Notes: a model not told the origin generated them from the letters alone. DNA of 64,000 bases from Saprospiraceae bacterium (GCA_016714985.1 JADKBS010000030.1:1-64000), one strand, 5' to 3'. Shown: positions 18,902 through 29,352, counted from the first letter of the stretch. Numbers and translations are program-made.

Positions 18902-21900
18902 CTAAAACTTTGACACCAATATTGGCCTACCAAGCTGCCTCCCCGAATCATCAACCAAGGATAACCAATACGCCCCAACCGCCAGCCCTCCCAACGCCAA
19001 ATCAGCGGCCCCATGCACCCTGCGCTCCAGCACCACCCTGCCCAAGCTGTCCACCAATCGGAGCCTTGCCCATGCGCCATTTTCCAGGCGCACTGAAAGC
19101 ACCTCGCCGACCGGATTGGGGTAAGCAATAATGCCTGACTGCTTTTCCTTTTCCTCCGTAGCCAACAGGCAGTCCGGGTCGAAAGCCGTGCCCGGAGAGC
19201 CGCCATAGCAGCCTGAAAACCAATTGCTTGGGTCGTTGGCATTGCCCGCAAAGTCTGCGTTTTCCAAGGTATAGCCGAAGCCGTCGGCGTCCTCGGTCCA
19301 AGGGGCGGCATCATCGTAGCAGAGGCTGTTTTGAAGGACGCCTTGCGCATCGTAGAGCCGAATCACATCGCCATCGCCATTGAGGCCGAAGCCGAGCGGG
19401 CCAGTGTAATTCGCCACGTTCGGGAATTGCGCAGCAAACTTGGCCGCATCCTCCACGAAGACCTGATAACCGCCCGCAGGCACCACCGTCCCATTGAGGA
19501 TGGTGAAAGCGTGGCCGTTGTCGTCGTCCCGGATTTGCCAGCCGCCAAGCGACAGCGGTTGGCTGCCCCGGTTGTGCAGTTCCAGCCAATCTCCCGCATC
19601 AGCGGCAGCCGCCGACTTGTAGTTGATTTCGCTGATGATGGGATTTTCTTCGCAAGTGCTGTAAGCCTCGCCCGGCGAGCCGCCCACGCAGCCATCGAAC
19701 CAAGATTCGGGTAGGGTGGGGGTGTCTCCTTCTCTTAGTTCCAAGCTGCGGCCAAAACCATCAGGCGTGCAAGGCCAAGGCTTTTTATCGTTGAAAACAA
19801 GCGTTTGCAGCGGCTCCCCGAAGCGGTCGAGCAGACGGATTTCGTCGCCGTCATCGCCAAGGCCGAAGCCCATTCCACCGACGGCATTCGTCACGCCGGA
19901 GTGTTGCTCCGCAAATTTTGATGCAGCTTCATACACCACCAACCTGCCGCCAGTAGGCAGCACCGTACCCGTGGGCAAGCGGAATCGGTGGAACCAGTCC
20001 TTGTCGCCCACGAGGTAATCGGAAACATCGAGTGGGGTAGGGGACTCGTTTTTCAACTCCAGCCAATCGCCCGCATCACGGGTCGGGTCACTGTGGTAGT
20101 TGATTTCCACCACTTGCAAATCGGCCTGTTGCGCAGCACCCGTAAAATGCGCCGTGAAGCTGGTATTCGCCGTGATGTTCGTGGTGAACCCGGGCGCATT
20201 CGGGTCGCTGATGAACGGATTGGTCGTCCAATGGTCGAAGCTATAGCCGGGCGCAGCTATAGCCGTCACCGTCACCGGGTTGCCCTTAAAATAGATGCCC
20301 GTCCAAGGCAAGTCCTTGGGCGTGATGGTCGAGATTTTCACCCAACCAGCACCCGGCGGCTGCACTTGCAGCATCACGTTCACTTGCCCATTCAGGTTGA
20401 AAAAACTGTTGATTTGCTGACGCTGCACGGCAGGCTTTTCGGTGTGGTAGTCCCGGAGGTATTGCACCGCATCTTGCCAAGAACCGAGGCTGGCAGTGCC
20501 CCAGCGTTGGCTTTGGCGGGGTATCTCTCCTTCCAGTTCAACCGCTGCGGCGTCAATGATGGCGTGGGTTTTCGTCGGCGTCCAGTATTCGTTGAGCAGG
20601 TCGGCAAAGCGGTTGATGAAATAGCGCTTGAACTCGGCGTTTACGAGCAGTTGGTTCATCATGTCCGTCCAGCGGTTGTTGTAGGCGGGGGCGGCCAGTG
20701 CCTCGTTCAGCATGTCGTAACCTACGCCGTTGTAAACGCCCTGCGTGGAGCCCATGTCCCAAAGCACGAAGCGCCATTTCTTGCGGAAAGCATCGTTGTG
20801 ACCGCCCCGGAAGATGCGCGTATTGTTGAAATAAATGCTCGAAAACCAGTCCACGTTGGCCGTGTAAATCTCCGATGCGAAGTAGTCCACCCAGTTCTCC
20901 AAGTCAATGAGCGATTGCGCTTGCGCAAAATTGGCGGGGTCGTCCATGTCGTTGTCCAGGATAAAATTGCTCATGGTATAAAAAGCCGTGTCGGAGCCTT
21001 CCTCTGGGAAATAGGGGTTGGCGTAACCGTAGGCCGTTTTCAGCATGTCCACCCGTTCGGGGTCCATGCCGAAATTGTCACGGGCATAGTATTCGTTGAG
21101 CAGTTCCCGGCCCTCGTAATGGCCCCAATATTGGCCGTTGATGAACACCGCCATGCTTTGGCAGCCCGCTGCTGCGCAATGGGTGGGCAAAGTGATTCGG
21201 TTGGCCACCAAATCACGGATGCGGGTCGTCGAGGCATCGTCGTCCGTGTTGCGGATGCGGAAACCTTTGTAGGACTGAATACCCGGCTTATCAGGGCCGA
21301 AAATCGGGTAGCTCACCTCGCCTTTTGCCCCAAAATCCTCGTCGAAAATGAACTGCAAACCCTTCTGCTCAAAGGCGATGGAGTAATTTCCGACCGGACG
21401 AATGCTGGCGTTTTCGGTGAAGGCGAAATTGTTGTCTTTGTCGAAATACTCCAGTTTGCAGGCCGCCCGTTTGCCGGAGCCATAATCGTCGTACACCGCC
21501 GGGCCGCCGCTGCTGTCGTAGAACAGATCGCCCGGCCTCGCCGAGATGGCCAGCACGGGCAGTTCTGTCGGGTCGTTGATGAAATAGGTGGCTGTGGCCA
21601 CGGGCGAGGGCAGCAGCCCCGCCTCGAACGACCTTGCCCGCAGCACCCTCGTCGTGTTGACGTTAAGGGGTTGGCCGTAGCTCGTGGAAGTACCTGTGGG
21701 CTGGCTGCCGTTGGTCGTGTAGCGCACCGCCGTGCCGCTGATGCCTACCGACTGGCTGCCTTGGTAAAACCCAGCGGGCAGGCTGAACGTCGGCACCGTG
21801 GCATAGCCGGAGTAGCAGATCGCCGGGTTGGCCGCATCGGGCGTTGGGACGTCGGTCAGACACCAGTTGCCGCTGTCCGAGGTGCGCATCATGGAATGGC

Positions 21901-22905
21901 CCGGCTCCAACGGCTGGATGGTCACACTGTCCAGCACGTTGCCAGCGGCATCGAAAAGGCTGAGCCGCTCCCCGAAACTGAGCTTGAAATTGGTGTGCAA
22001 CGCCGTGCCGCCACCACCACCGCCAAAGGCAAACCACGAGGGGTTCGGCCCGAAGAATTGCGCAGCGGAACCAGTGCCGAAATGCAGCCAAGTGCGCCCC
22101 GTCAGGTCGCTGGAATTGCCGTCGATATTGAACAAGGCTATGGCCATCACGTTTTCGCCCACTGCTAAGGTGTTGGTTATCAGCGCACTGTCCAATTGGA
22201 AGGTCTCCGGGTCGCCGCCGTTGTACATCGCTGCCTCGTGGTCGGTGGTGGGTGGATTGGCGGAGGAAGGCGCACCGGGCTGCATGTTCAGGCTGCGGGC
22301 CACCTCCACGCCGTTCAGGTAGGCCACGAAGGCATCGTCGTAGTCCATGCTGAGGATGGCAGCTACCAACTGGCCGGGCGCCGACACCGTGAATTTTTGC
22401 CGGTAGAAAAACGCCAAGGAACCAGCCGCCACGGGCGTGTTGTCGTCGCCGTCGCCATAGCCGAAGCCGCCCATGCCGCTCTGCCAGTTGGCGTTGCTCG
22501 ACCCGATTTGGTTCCAATCGGTGGGCAGGCTGCTCTCCTCCGTCCAGTACTGCCAGGTGTCCTCGTCGTACAGGGCAGTTTCCCAGTGGTCAATGACCGA
22601 GGCCGTCGGGTCATCGCCGCCCCTGTTCTTGCCGGAGGCAAAGACCAACAGCCGCTCGCCGGGGCCAAGCATGGTGGCGGGCAGCGCCCATTTCGGGGAA
22701 CCGCCGTCGGAGAGGCTCACGCCCTCCAAGTTCTCAGCCGCATTGCCCGCATTGTAAATCTCCAGCCAATCGGGGTAGTCGCCATCCTCGTCGGCAAAGG
22801 CACCGGGGTTGGTGGGGGTTATTTCGGAGGGGAGGAGTTGGGCTGGGTAGTGCTTGCCCCAAGCAGAAAGCAGGGAAAGGAGAAGAAGTTGGGTTTGATT
22901 CTCAT
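18902..22905 (-). CDS. Secreted CotH-kinase/lamin-tail protein with T9SS sorting domain
   Basis: A very large (about 1,330-residue) cell-surface or secreted protein. In order: a signal-like start (LLLLSLLSAW), a first lamin-tail domain (DEDGDYPDWLEIYNAGNAAE), a jelly-roll-like segment with the DDAFVAYLNGVEVARS strand, a chitobiase/FN3-associated repeat (VRYTTNGSQPTG), the CotH kinase-like domain (GHYEGRELLNEYYARDNFGM, WRFVLWDMGSTQG), two more lamin-tail domains (DAGDWLELKNESPTPLDVSD, DAGDWLELHNRGSQPLSLGG), and a C-terminal T9SS type A sorting domain (SVRLENGAWARLRLVDSLGR). Its ATG at 22,905 is one base out of frame with the body, so a missing A in ATGAGAATC probably hides the true start. CotH proteins phosphorylate or cross-link surface proteins in spores; here the substrate is unknown. 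Confidence 0.88.
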
Positions 22906-24055
22906 GACAAAGAAATTTTGCATTAACGTTATGACGGTTAATTGTGGGAGGGGCATAGATGTTTTGAGATGGATTGCTGACCTTAGGGCTTGGATTTCGG
23001 GGTGTTGGAGTCAGCATTGACAACTTCAATGTTCTAGCTATTGATAAATAGTTCACACAACGAAAGATAAATTATAAAATCGGTCATTTCGAAGACAGTT
23101 TAAACAAAATGAAATTTTGTCAAGTGAAAATTGACCAATGTTCAACATTTTTCAATATAATCAATTTTGAACTTTGTATTTTTAAAGTAATAAATTAAGT
23201 TCAAAATTAAAATTCAGGAATTAAGATACAGCGGTTACGCAATTTCATATAAGTTCAACTTCAATCACACCATTACAATAAGATTGGAAAGGCGGAAGTT
23301 TGCCGGTTTCAGGTAGTATCAAACCATTGAAGTTTATATTTATGATCAAAAAGACTTTTCATCCGAATCAACTTGCTTATACCATCATAGCACCCCCTTC
23401 ACCTTCTTCAAGGTCGGAGCAATAACCGAAGTCACCAAGTGTCTGACCAAAAGGTTTCATTTGAACACATGAATGATTTTAGGTACACATTCAATACTTA
23501 GAGGAACTTCATGACCGCTTGCTTTTGAAAATCACAGAACCAAATGGATGCCCAAATTTTCACACTGTATGGATCAAACCAAACTAAGGGCCAACCTGGT
23601 TTCCTTGGATGAGGGGCTGGGCATCAAGGTAGTGCAGGAAACCAAAAAAAAGAAAACAGTGCTTTTTGATAATGACTTTTTAAAGTTAATTAGGCAGAAA
23701 GATAGTTTAAATTTCATCAACTGTCAACCATTTGGAGCAATAAACAAATCAGAATGCAGTCTGCACGTCAAAAACAAGTAGCTGTGTGCTGAACCGTCTA
23801 CCCCCTCAATACCTGATACCGGCCATTGCGTCCATGTTGCGGTACGCAAGTATTCCACCATTTTTCAATCAAAGCCACACCCACACTGAAAACAACCCAA
23901 ATTGCGACGATTGTTGAGCAAAGCGGCACTTGGGGCCATCCTACCTCCCTAAAGCGCGTAGGCGGCCTTAACAATCATCCTTTGGGACTTCCACCGCTGC
24001 TGGGGGTTCCGTCAAAAATGCATTAGTTCGGGCGCCCGCCGCCGGGTGAATTAGT
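22906..24055. other. 1.1 kb gap without a supported gene
   Basis: The first 300 bases are A+T rich and would hold the promoter of the CotH gene. A 77-codon plus-strand frame at 23,548-23,781 (start MPKFSHCMDQTKLRANLVSL, lysine-rich middle) lacks any known domain and may be a remnant. The stretch 23,800-24,055 changes abruptly to G+C-richer sequence with no long frame. Degenerate mobile-element debris is possible, but no terminal repeats or transposase motifs were seen. Confidence 0.4.
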
Positions 24056-24490
24056 TCATAATTTCTTTTTCATGAACACCACTACTTCCCCATAAATCCC
24101 ACCTGAAATTGCATCGAGCGTATGCCTCACGTCTTCCAAAATCCCCAACTTGCTCGTCCATTTTTTGCCAGTTAATTGCCTTGCGGCATGGGTGGGTAGT
24201 CCATCTTTGGCAAATAGTGCTATTTTTTGGTAGCCTTTTTCTAATCGCCCATTTTCGCAAACCTCGTAACCGTAGCCTTTGAAAAACAGGATAAACGCTT
24301 CGACCGTTTCTTCACGAGCCAATCCGGGGTACCATGCGAAAAAAGCATCGGGGCTGGGCCAATAATTCAACGCCGTTTCACCCAATGCCCATGCGATGCA
24401 ATTGTAGTTGCCCGTATCAGGACTGGTGATTTCCAACGGCTGGTCAAAGGAGTTTGGAAATGATGGAAGGGAAAGTTTGCGCTTGGCCAT
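24056..24490 (-). CDS. DUF7689-like hypothetical protein
   Basis: A 144-residue protein with the signature NYNCIAWALGETALNYWPSP near residue 28, followed by AFFAWYPGLAREETVEAFIL, then KIALFAKDGLPTHAARQLTG and a helical end. The Cys plus later His (PTHAARQ) and the aromatic loops resemble the DUF7689 group and, loosely, papain-like folds. Catalysis is not proven. The start codon overlaps the stop of the preceding gene by one base (TGATG), so it is translated together with it. The spacing is typical of small effector-immunity or metabolic two-gene cassettes. Confidence 0.65.
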   Translation of the reverse strand: MAKRKLSLPSFPNSFDQPLEITSPDTGNYNCIAWALGETALNYWPSPDAFFAWYPGLAREETVEAFILFFKGYGYEVCENGRLEKGYQKIALFAKDGLPTHAARQLTGKKWTSKLGILEDVRHTLDAISGGIYGEVVVFMKKKL

Positions 24491-24921
24491 CAGAAAATAT
24501 AGCCTTTCGACTTGCCCCAAGCCAACCAGTCGGCGGTCATTTTGGGCAAGTCGCCAGCGTGGGCGGCGGGCACGGGGTTTTCGCCGGTGATTTTGAAAAG
24601 CGCATAAAACAGGTGCTGGGGGTCTTCCCGAAGTTTTATCAGGATAAAGGGTATGACCGCATCGCCCATGCCAATGATTTGCTGGTAGGCGGGGTGGTTC
24701 ACCATCGCAGTACCGCTGGACAGCAAAGCCGTTTCCGTTTTCCAGGTTGAAAAAAATTGCTCGAAACGCTCGTTTGTGGTGGCTTTGCTTTGAGGGTCGA
24801 GCAGCTTGACGGAAATCTCCACCTTCGCCGCAGGGTTGCTGCCCGAAAACTGGCTTTTGATTTTTTCCAAAAGCCCAGCCGTGAGTTCTTTCCATGAAAC
24901 CGTGATGGTCGTTTCTTGCAT
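24490..24921 (-). CDS. Hypothetical protein, first gene of a two-gene cassette
   Basis: A 143-residue soluble protein with no family recognised. It opens MQETTITVSWKELTAGLLEK, a strand-helix pattern, and includes ERFEQFFSTWKTETALLSSG, then MVNHPAYQQIIGMGDAVIPF, a motif seen in several uncharacterised bacterial proteins that sit beside small partner genes. It has no signal peptide or membrane segment. A TATATTTG box lies 16 bases upstream, so this gene probably heads the cassette with the DUF7689-like gene. Confidence 0.65.
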   Translation of the reverse strand: MQETTITVSWKELTAGLLEKIKSQFSGSNPAAKVEISVKLLDPQSKATTNERFEQFFSTWKTETALLSSGTAMVNHPAYQQIIGMGDAVIPFILIKLREDPQHLFYALFKITGENPVPAAHAGDLPKMTADWLAWGKSKGYIF

Positions 24922-24936
24922 TGGCCTTATTTTTTA

Positions 24937-24944
24937 CAAATATA
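24937..24944 (-). promoter_or_regulatory. Candidate -7 box for the two-gene cassette
   Basis: TATATTTG on the minus strand fits the TAnnTTTG consensus and lies 16 bases before the ATG at 24,921. The short distance would give a very short leader. No clear -33 box was found. Confidence 0.4.
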
Positions 24945-25000
24945 GTGGGTTGGGCCGTTTTTGACGGAGGGTTTTTCATAAAAGAGGATGGACGACATGC

Positions 25001-26293
25001 CTACCCCGGATACCGCCACTCCCCGCGATACTCCCGCTTCAACATCCCATTCGCCTCCTCATCCCCCACCACCGCATCCGCTTTTTCATCCCAAACAAGG
25101 CTGCGGCCCAGCCTTGCGGACAGCATCCCCAGCAGCGCCATGTTCGTGGCTTGGCGGCCATGCTCGATGTCGGCGTGAGGGAGCTTGCTCGATTTGATGG
25201 AAGCGAGAAAATCGGCCCAGACGAGCTTGATGTTCTGCGAATCCGGCTCGTCGAGTTTGGCACTTTGCGTGATGATGTCCTTGCTGCCATCGGTGGGGTA
25301 GAAGGTCCAGCCCTGTTGCCAGCCCATGTGGAAGGTGCCCTCTGTGCCAAGGAACTTCACGCCGACGTTCTCGCCGGGTTGGTCGGGACGGTGGTTGTTG
25401 AGGCTGTGTTCCCAGGTGGCGGTGAAGCCCTCGAACTCATACACGGCCACTTGGCTCTGCGGCATGTCACGCCCGCCTTTTACGTCGGGATAGCGTGCCG
25501 TGCTGAAGATGCGGCGGGGCGCTTTCTCCTCCGTCCACCAAAGGATTTGGTCGAACCAGTGCGGTGCCCAGTCGCCGATGAGGCCGTTGGCGAAGGCCCC
25601 GTACTGCCGCCAGCCACGGGGGTGGATGTGCCTGCTGTACGCCTGTTTGGCCGAAGGGCCGCAATAAAAATCCCAGTCGAGGCCATCGGGCACAGGCTCC
25701 ACGGGGTCGGGCTGCACGTTGGCGCCCCAGCCGTAGTTGACGAAGGCCCGCACCTCGGTCACCTTTCCTACCCTGCCAGAGCGCAGGAACTCCATCCCGC
25801 TGACGTTGTGCGGCGAGTACCGGCGGTGAAAGTCCACGATGCAAATGCGCTGCGTGTCCCGTGCTACCCGCTGTATGGCCGTACCTTCCTTCACCGTGTG
25901 GCCGATGGGTTTTTCCAAGAACAGATGCGCCCCGCCCTGCATCGCTTCGATGGCAATGAGGGCATGCCAGTGGTCGGGCGTGGCGTTGATGACGATGTCG
26001 GGTTTGGTGCTGCGCAAACAGTCCCGGAAGTCCTTGAAATGCTTGGGATGGTCGTGGCAAAGCTGCCGCACCTCGGCGTCGGCCTTCTTGATTTGCGCCT
26101 CGTCCACATCGCAGAGCGCCACCACCGTCACCTCGCCGGAGCGTATGGCCTCCCGCAGGATGTTCATGCCCCACCAGCCGGAACCAATGAGGGCGACGGT
26201 GTATTTCGAAACCCGTTTTCTGACAATGAAAGGGTGCGCCGTGAGGGCCAAGCCCGCCAGCGATGTGTTTTTGATAAAATGGCGACGATTCAT
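25001..26293 (-). CDS. Gfo/Idh/MocA family oxidoreductase, exported
   Basis: A 430-residue NAD(P)-dependent dehydrogenase of the glucose-fructose oxidoreductase group. The N-terminus MNRRHFIKNTSLAGLALTAH is a Tat-type signal, so the enzyme likely acts in the periplasm with bound cofactor. The Rossmann domain has ALIGSGWWGMNILREA, INATPDHWHALIAIEAMQGG, and the EKP motif in LFLEKPIGHTVKEGTAIQ. The C-terminal domain has RHIHPRGWRQYGAFANGLIG and DWAPHWFDQILWW. Substrate is probably a sugar or cyclitol derivative. The start at 26,293 is chosen because upstream in-frame codons lie in word-repeat sequence. It sits between the unknown cassette and the GH9 cellulase. Confidence 0.88.
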   Translation of the reverse strand: MNRRHFIKNTSLAGLALTAHPFIVRKRVSKYTVALIGSGWWGMNILREAIRSGEVTVVALCDVDEAQIKKADAEVRQLCHDHPKHFKDFRDCLRSTKPDIVINATPDHWHALIAIEAMQGGAHLFLEKPIGHTVKEGTAIQRVARDTQRICIVDFHRRYSPHNVSGMEFLRSGRVGKVTEVRAFVNYGWGANVQPDPVEPVPDGLDWDFYCGPSAKQAYSRHIHPRGWRQYGAFANGLIGDWAPHWFDQILWWTEEKAPRRIFSTARYPDVKGGRDMPQSQVAVYEFEGFTATWEHSLNNHRPDQPGENVGVKFLGTEGTFHMGWQQGWTFYPTDGSKDIITQSAKLDEPDSQNIKLVWADFLASIKSSKLPHADIEHGRQATNMALLGMLSARLGRSLVWDEKADAVVGDEEANGMLKREYRGEWRYPG

Positions 26294-26528
26294 ATTTTTT
26301 CGGTCAACGGTTGACGGTGGTCGGTTGACGGTTCGCAAGACATTGAATATCATCAAATTGCTTAGCGCCGAACCGATAAAAGCTGCCGTGCTTTTATTTC
26401 TGTGAAATTGAGGCGGGAAGCTACGGAAAGAATTGAAATTGGGGTAGTTGGGCTGGTTTACGCTTCGAATAGATTTGACCACAGGAGTCGGAGGGGAAAT
26501 GCGGGGTTTGCGGTGCAAAAGCGGAGAT

Positions 26529-26582
26529 AACCCCGAAGGGGTTGAATGTCATTATGTAACAACATTCAACCCCTTCGGGGTT
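26529..26582. repeat. Perfect 21-bp inverted repeat with mini-hairpins
   Basis: Arms AACCCCGAAGGGGTTGAATG at 26,529 and its reverse complement ending at 26,582 pair without mismatch across a 12-base loop. Each arm also folds alone (AACCCC-GAA-GGGGTT). Downstream, GACCACTTCGTGGTC (26,637-26,651) is another mini-hairpin with a TTC loop. It occupies the gap between the oxidoreductase and the cellulase. Confidence 0.8.
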
Positions 26583-26696
26583 TTGGCATCCCTCACATCC
26601 ATTCCCCCCGATTGCATCGGGGGCTATTCACGTTTGACCACTTCGTGGTCGTTATCCCATCGAAATGTATGGCAATAGGGCTTTACCCTTCAATCA

Positions 26697-29111
26697 TCAA
26701 TGCCCTACCACCACCTTCTGCATTTGCGAAGCATCGCCGCAGCGCACTTCGAGCAGGTAAATCCCGGCGGGCAAATGCGCTGTGCCAATGACCTCCGAGT
26801 GCTGCCCGCCCACCGTTTCGATGTCTTTCACAAAAACAGGCCGACCCGAAAAATCGAGCAGGCGGATGGAAGCAGGCTGCAAGGGCATTTCGGAAATCAT
26901 GTTAACGGTCAGGCCATCATGGACTGGGTTAGGTTGTGCCGACACCCGCAAGGGCGAGCGGACGGTCACTTCCCGCACGCCGGAGTATTCAAACTGGCCG
27001 TTGAGGTCGAGGCGGCGGAGGCGGTAGTAGTTGGAACCGAGGTGTGGTTTGGCGTCCACGAAACGGAAGCTGTCAGTGTGGCCGCTGGGGGTGGCGGGTT
27101 TTACCATGCCGATTTTATCGAAATGAATGCCATCGGCGCTGCGCTCAATGTGCCAAACGTCCACGTCCGTCCAGGAATCCACGGCCCACTCGACGAGGAC
27201 GGTATTGCTGTTGCGCAGCAAAGCGGCACTGAACTGGCTGAGTTCCGCCGGGAGGACGATGCTCTCGCTGGCAAATTTCGACACCAACTTGATATAGGCC
27301 GCTTGGCTGTAAATGGCGGGTTCGGTCAGTTCCCAGGAGTTCTCCGGCCAACTGGTGTTCCAATCCTTGTACGACTTCTGGTGCGGCTGCCCCTGTGGTG
27401 GGGAGATATAACCCTGTGCAGGCACGAAGTTCGGGTTGAAGCCGCCCGTGAGGTAGCCGGGGGGTGGGCCATAAAGCGAAGTCTGTGCATTGTCATAGAC
27501 CGTGCCGTCGCCGAACCAGGCATGGTACATTTCATCACAGGATTTCTCGGCACCATAATCCCCCATATTCGTCAGCATCAATTTATTAATGGGGTTTGCG
27601 CCGTGTAGGAAATGCACGTAATTCTCTGCCGCATTTAAATAATGGGTATTATTCGATGGATAAAGATTATGTTCCACCATATTGTAGAATATATTGGCGG
27701 CATTGGCCTTCCAGCGGTTGCTGCCCCATACATAATCATTGTCTTTTAAATAAGCACGATAAGCATCTAAATTGCCCGTCCATGCGGGCAGCATATCGGC
27801 ATTATTGGTATTGGTGGAGGTGGTGCAACTGTTTTTAATATTATTCGCAACGGATGCCGTGGCATTGGGCAGGCTGGCGTAGTAGAGCATGATGTCCTGA
27901 ATCGTGGGCTGAAAGGCGTACCAGTAGGTCCATTGATAAGGCCGGATATTCGAATAATTATTATCGAAATAGGTACGATACGTGGTATTGCCCGTGGCAG
28001 CGAACAGGAGCGCCGCCGCTCCCGTGCGGGCCTCGTTCTGGTCGTCGGCACTGATTTCGGGGTTTGCAGAGCAAAAGCCGCTGTTGTTGTAGTTGGAAGT
28101 ACCGGGGTTGGCATTAATCCACGTCCATGCCAGTTCGGCCTTGGCGAGCAGGTTGGCACCGTAGGTCTGCATCGTGGCATTGGAGAGGCCGCTGTAAACG
28201 ATGGCCGCATGGGCGAACATGCTCGCCACCGTTCTCGTGGAGGAGGCCTGCGCTGGGCCGTACATCCGCTGCGTGAGGTCGGCGCTGGCGGGGCTGGCCG
28301 CCTCGAAGCAGGGCACGGAGACCTTCATCAGCACCGAGCCGTCGGCCTGCTGCATCTTCACGAGCCAGTCCAGTTCAAATTTCAGTTCATCCAGAATATC
28401 GGGCACGCCGTTGCCGGACTCTGGGATGCCGTAGTCGTCGCCGAACACGTCGGGGTTTCCCTGATAGGCGAAGAGCAGGTCGTGGACGGTGCTCCACGAG
28501 AAGTTGACGTATTTGGTGAAGTCGCCCGCATCGTGCCAGCCGCCGCTCAATTCCTTCTCCGTGGCGGCGTTATTGGGGGCACTGACGCTGCGGCAGTTGA
28601 GGTCTTGCAAGGCATGGGTGTGGCAGACGGCGTCCTGCCAGTCGCCAGCGTGGGCAACGGGCTTGGCCACCCCGCAGCGCTGGTGATAGTACATGCGCAC
28701 AGCGTATTTCAACGCCGTGTTATAGACATCTTCGCCAATGGTGAAGCGGTAGGAGCCGACGTTGTTCGTGGGGTCGAAGACGTAGTAGTCGCCCGGCGTG
28801 GTGACGCTCGAAAAATCGAACCACCAGGCCTTGTCGCCCGACTGGCCGTGCGTCGCCCCGCCGTTCCAGGCGGTGATGCTGGCGTTGAAAACGGAGACGT
28901 CATCGTTCCAGCGGCGTACTTCGTAGGTGCTGCCGGGGGCAAAGCTTTCGGGCGCATTGAAGCCCACTTGTGGGTCGCTGATGACGCAGACTTTTTGCGC
29001 AGCAGGCCGATAGCCAAACTGGTCAATATGGAGGTGGTCGCTGGTGACGGCGGGGCCAGCAATGGCCAAGATGGGGAGGAGGAAAAGACATACGTGGATG
29101 ATTGCTCTCAT
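26697..29111 (-). CDS. GH9 endoglucanase with T9SS sorting domain
   Basis: An 804-residue secreted glycoside hydrolase of family 9, cutting internal beta-1,4-glucan bonds. After the signal MRAIIHVCLFLLPILAIAGP comes an Ig-like N domain (HIDQFGYRPAAQKVCVISDP), then the alpha/alpha-barrel with nucleophile-side motif SGGWHDAGDFTKYVNFSW, the FLHGANPINKLMLTNMGDYG block, and the catalytic Glu in WELTEPAIYSQAAY. The last 90 residues form a T9SS type A sorting domain ending LEVRCGDASQMQKVVVGH. The start at 29,111 puts the signal at the terminus. Together with the GH1 enzyme it gives a simple route from beta-glucan to glucose. Confidence 0.93.
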   Translation of the reverse strand: MRAIIHVCLFLLPILAIAGPAVTSDHLHIDQFGYRPAAQKVCVISDPQVGFNAPESFAPGSTYEVRRWNDDVSVFNASITAWNGGATHGQSGDKAWWFDFSSVTTPGDYYVFDPTNNVGSYRFTIGEDVYNTALKYAVRMYYHQRCGVAKPVAHAGDWQDAVCHTHALQDLNCRSVSAPNNAATEKELSGGWHDAGDFTKYVNFSWSTVHDLLFAYQGNPDVFGDDYGIPESGNGVPDILDELKFELDWLVKMQQADGSVLMKVSVPCFEAASPASADLTQRMYGPAQASSTRTVASMFAHAAIVYSGLSNATMQTYGANLLAKAELAWTWINANPGTSNYNNSGFCSANPEISADDQNEARTGAAALLFAATGNTTYRTYFDNNYSNIRPYQWTYWYAFQPTIQDIMLYYASLPNATASVANNIKNSCTTSTNTNNADMLPAWTGNLDAYRAYLKDNDYVWGSNRWKANAANIFYNMVEHNLYPSNNTHYLNAAENYVHFLHGANPINKLMLTNMGDYGAEKSCDEMYHAWFGDGTVYDNAQTSLYGPPPGYLTGGFNPNFVPAQGYISPPQGQPHQKSYKDWNTSWPENSWELTEPAIYSQAAYIKLVSKFASESIVLPAELSQFSAALLRNSNTVLVEWAVDSWTDVDVWHIERSADGIHFDKIGMVKPATPSGHTDSFRFVDAKPHLGSNYYRLRRLDLNGQFEYSGVREVTVRSPLRVSAQPNPVHDGLTVNMISEMPLQPASIRLLDFSGRPVFVKDIETVGGQHSEVIGTAHLPAGIYLLEVRCGDASQMQKVVVGH

Positions 29112-29162
29112 GTGGTGATGATTTGAAATGGTGGCGGGTTGGCAATTGGGGGTTGGCTGCAA

Positions 29163-29246
29163 GTCTGAGGCGTCGCCTCAAAAGGGCGGCACTGGCCGTG
29201 CGTATTGCGAAACTCGTCGTCGCCCTTTTGAGGTGACACCTCAGAC
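29163..29246. repeat. 28-bp inverted repeat of self-folding arms
   Basis: Left arm 29,163-29,190 and right arm 29,219-29,246 pair at 25 of 28 positions. Each arm also contains its own palindrome: TGAGGCGTCGCCTCA on the left, TGAGGTGTCACCTCA on the right in reverse complement. The two differences between arms are complementary within each mini-hairpin. It lies in the divergent gap between the cellulase and the DUF1080 gene. Confidence 0.8.
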
Positions 29247-29344
29247 ACCGGTGGCAAAGTAACGGCTACTTGCCCGACCTTGCTATCACATAAAGGTGCG
29301 AAAACGACCTTTTTGTTTAGCGAAAGCCGAATGAAATATTCCAT

Positions 29345-29352
29345 TAGCTTTG
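29345..29352 (+). promoter_or_regulatory. Candidate -7 box for the DUF1080 gene
   Basis: TAGCTTTG matches TAnnTTTG and is 22 bases before the ATG at 29,375. The -33 position has no clear TTTG; a TTTTTG lies too far upstream. Confidence 0.45.

Noticed and set aside
19988..22168. 726-codon plus-strand open frame
   Set aside because: It is the antisense of the CotH/T9SS gene, has no domain, and follows from the G+C-rich codon use of the real gene.
23548..23781. 77-codon plus-strand frame in the 1.1 kb gap
   Set aside because: No ribosome-binding site, no homology recognised, and base use unlike neighbouring genes; kept only as a note in the gap entry.
25151..26314. 387-codon plus-strand open frame
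   Set aside because: Antisense shadow of the Gfo/Idh oxidoreductase; the minus strand has complete family motifs.
27933..29126. 397-codon plus-strand open frame
   Set aside because: Antisense shadow of the GH9 cellulase.
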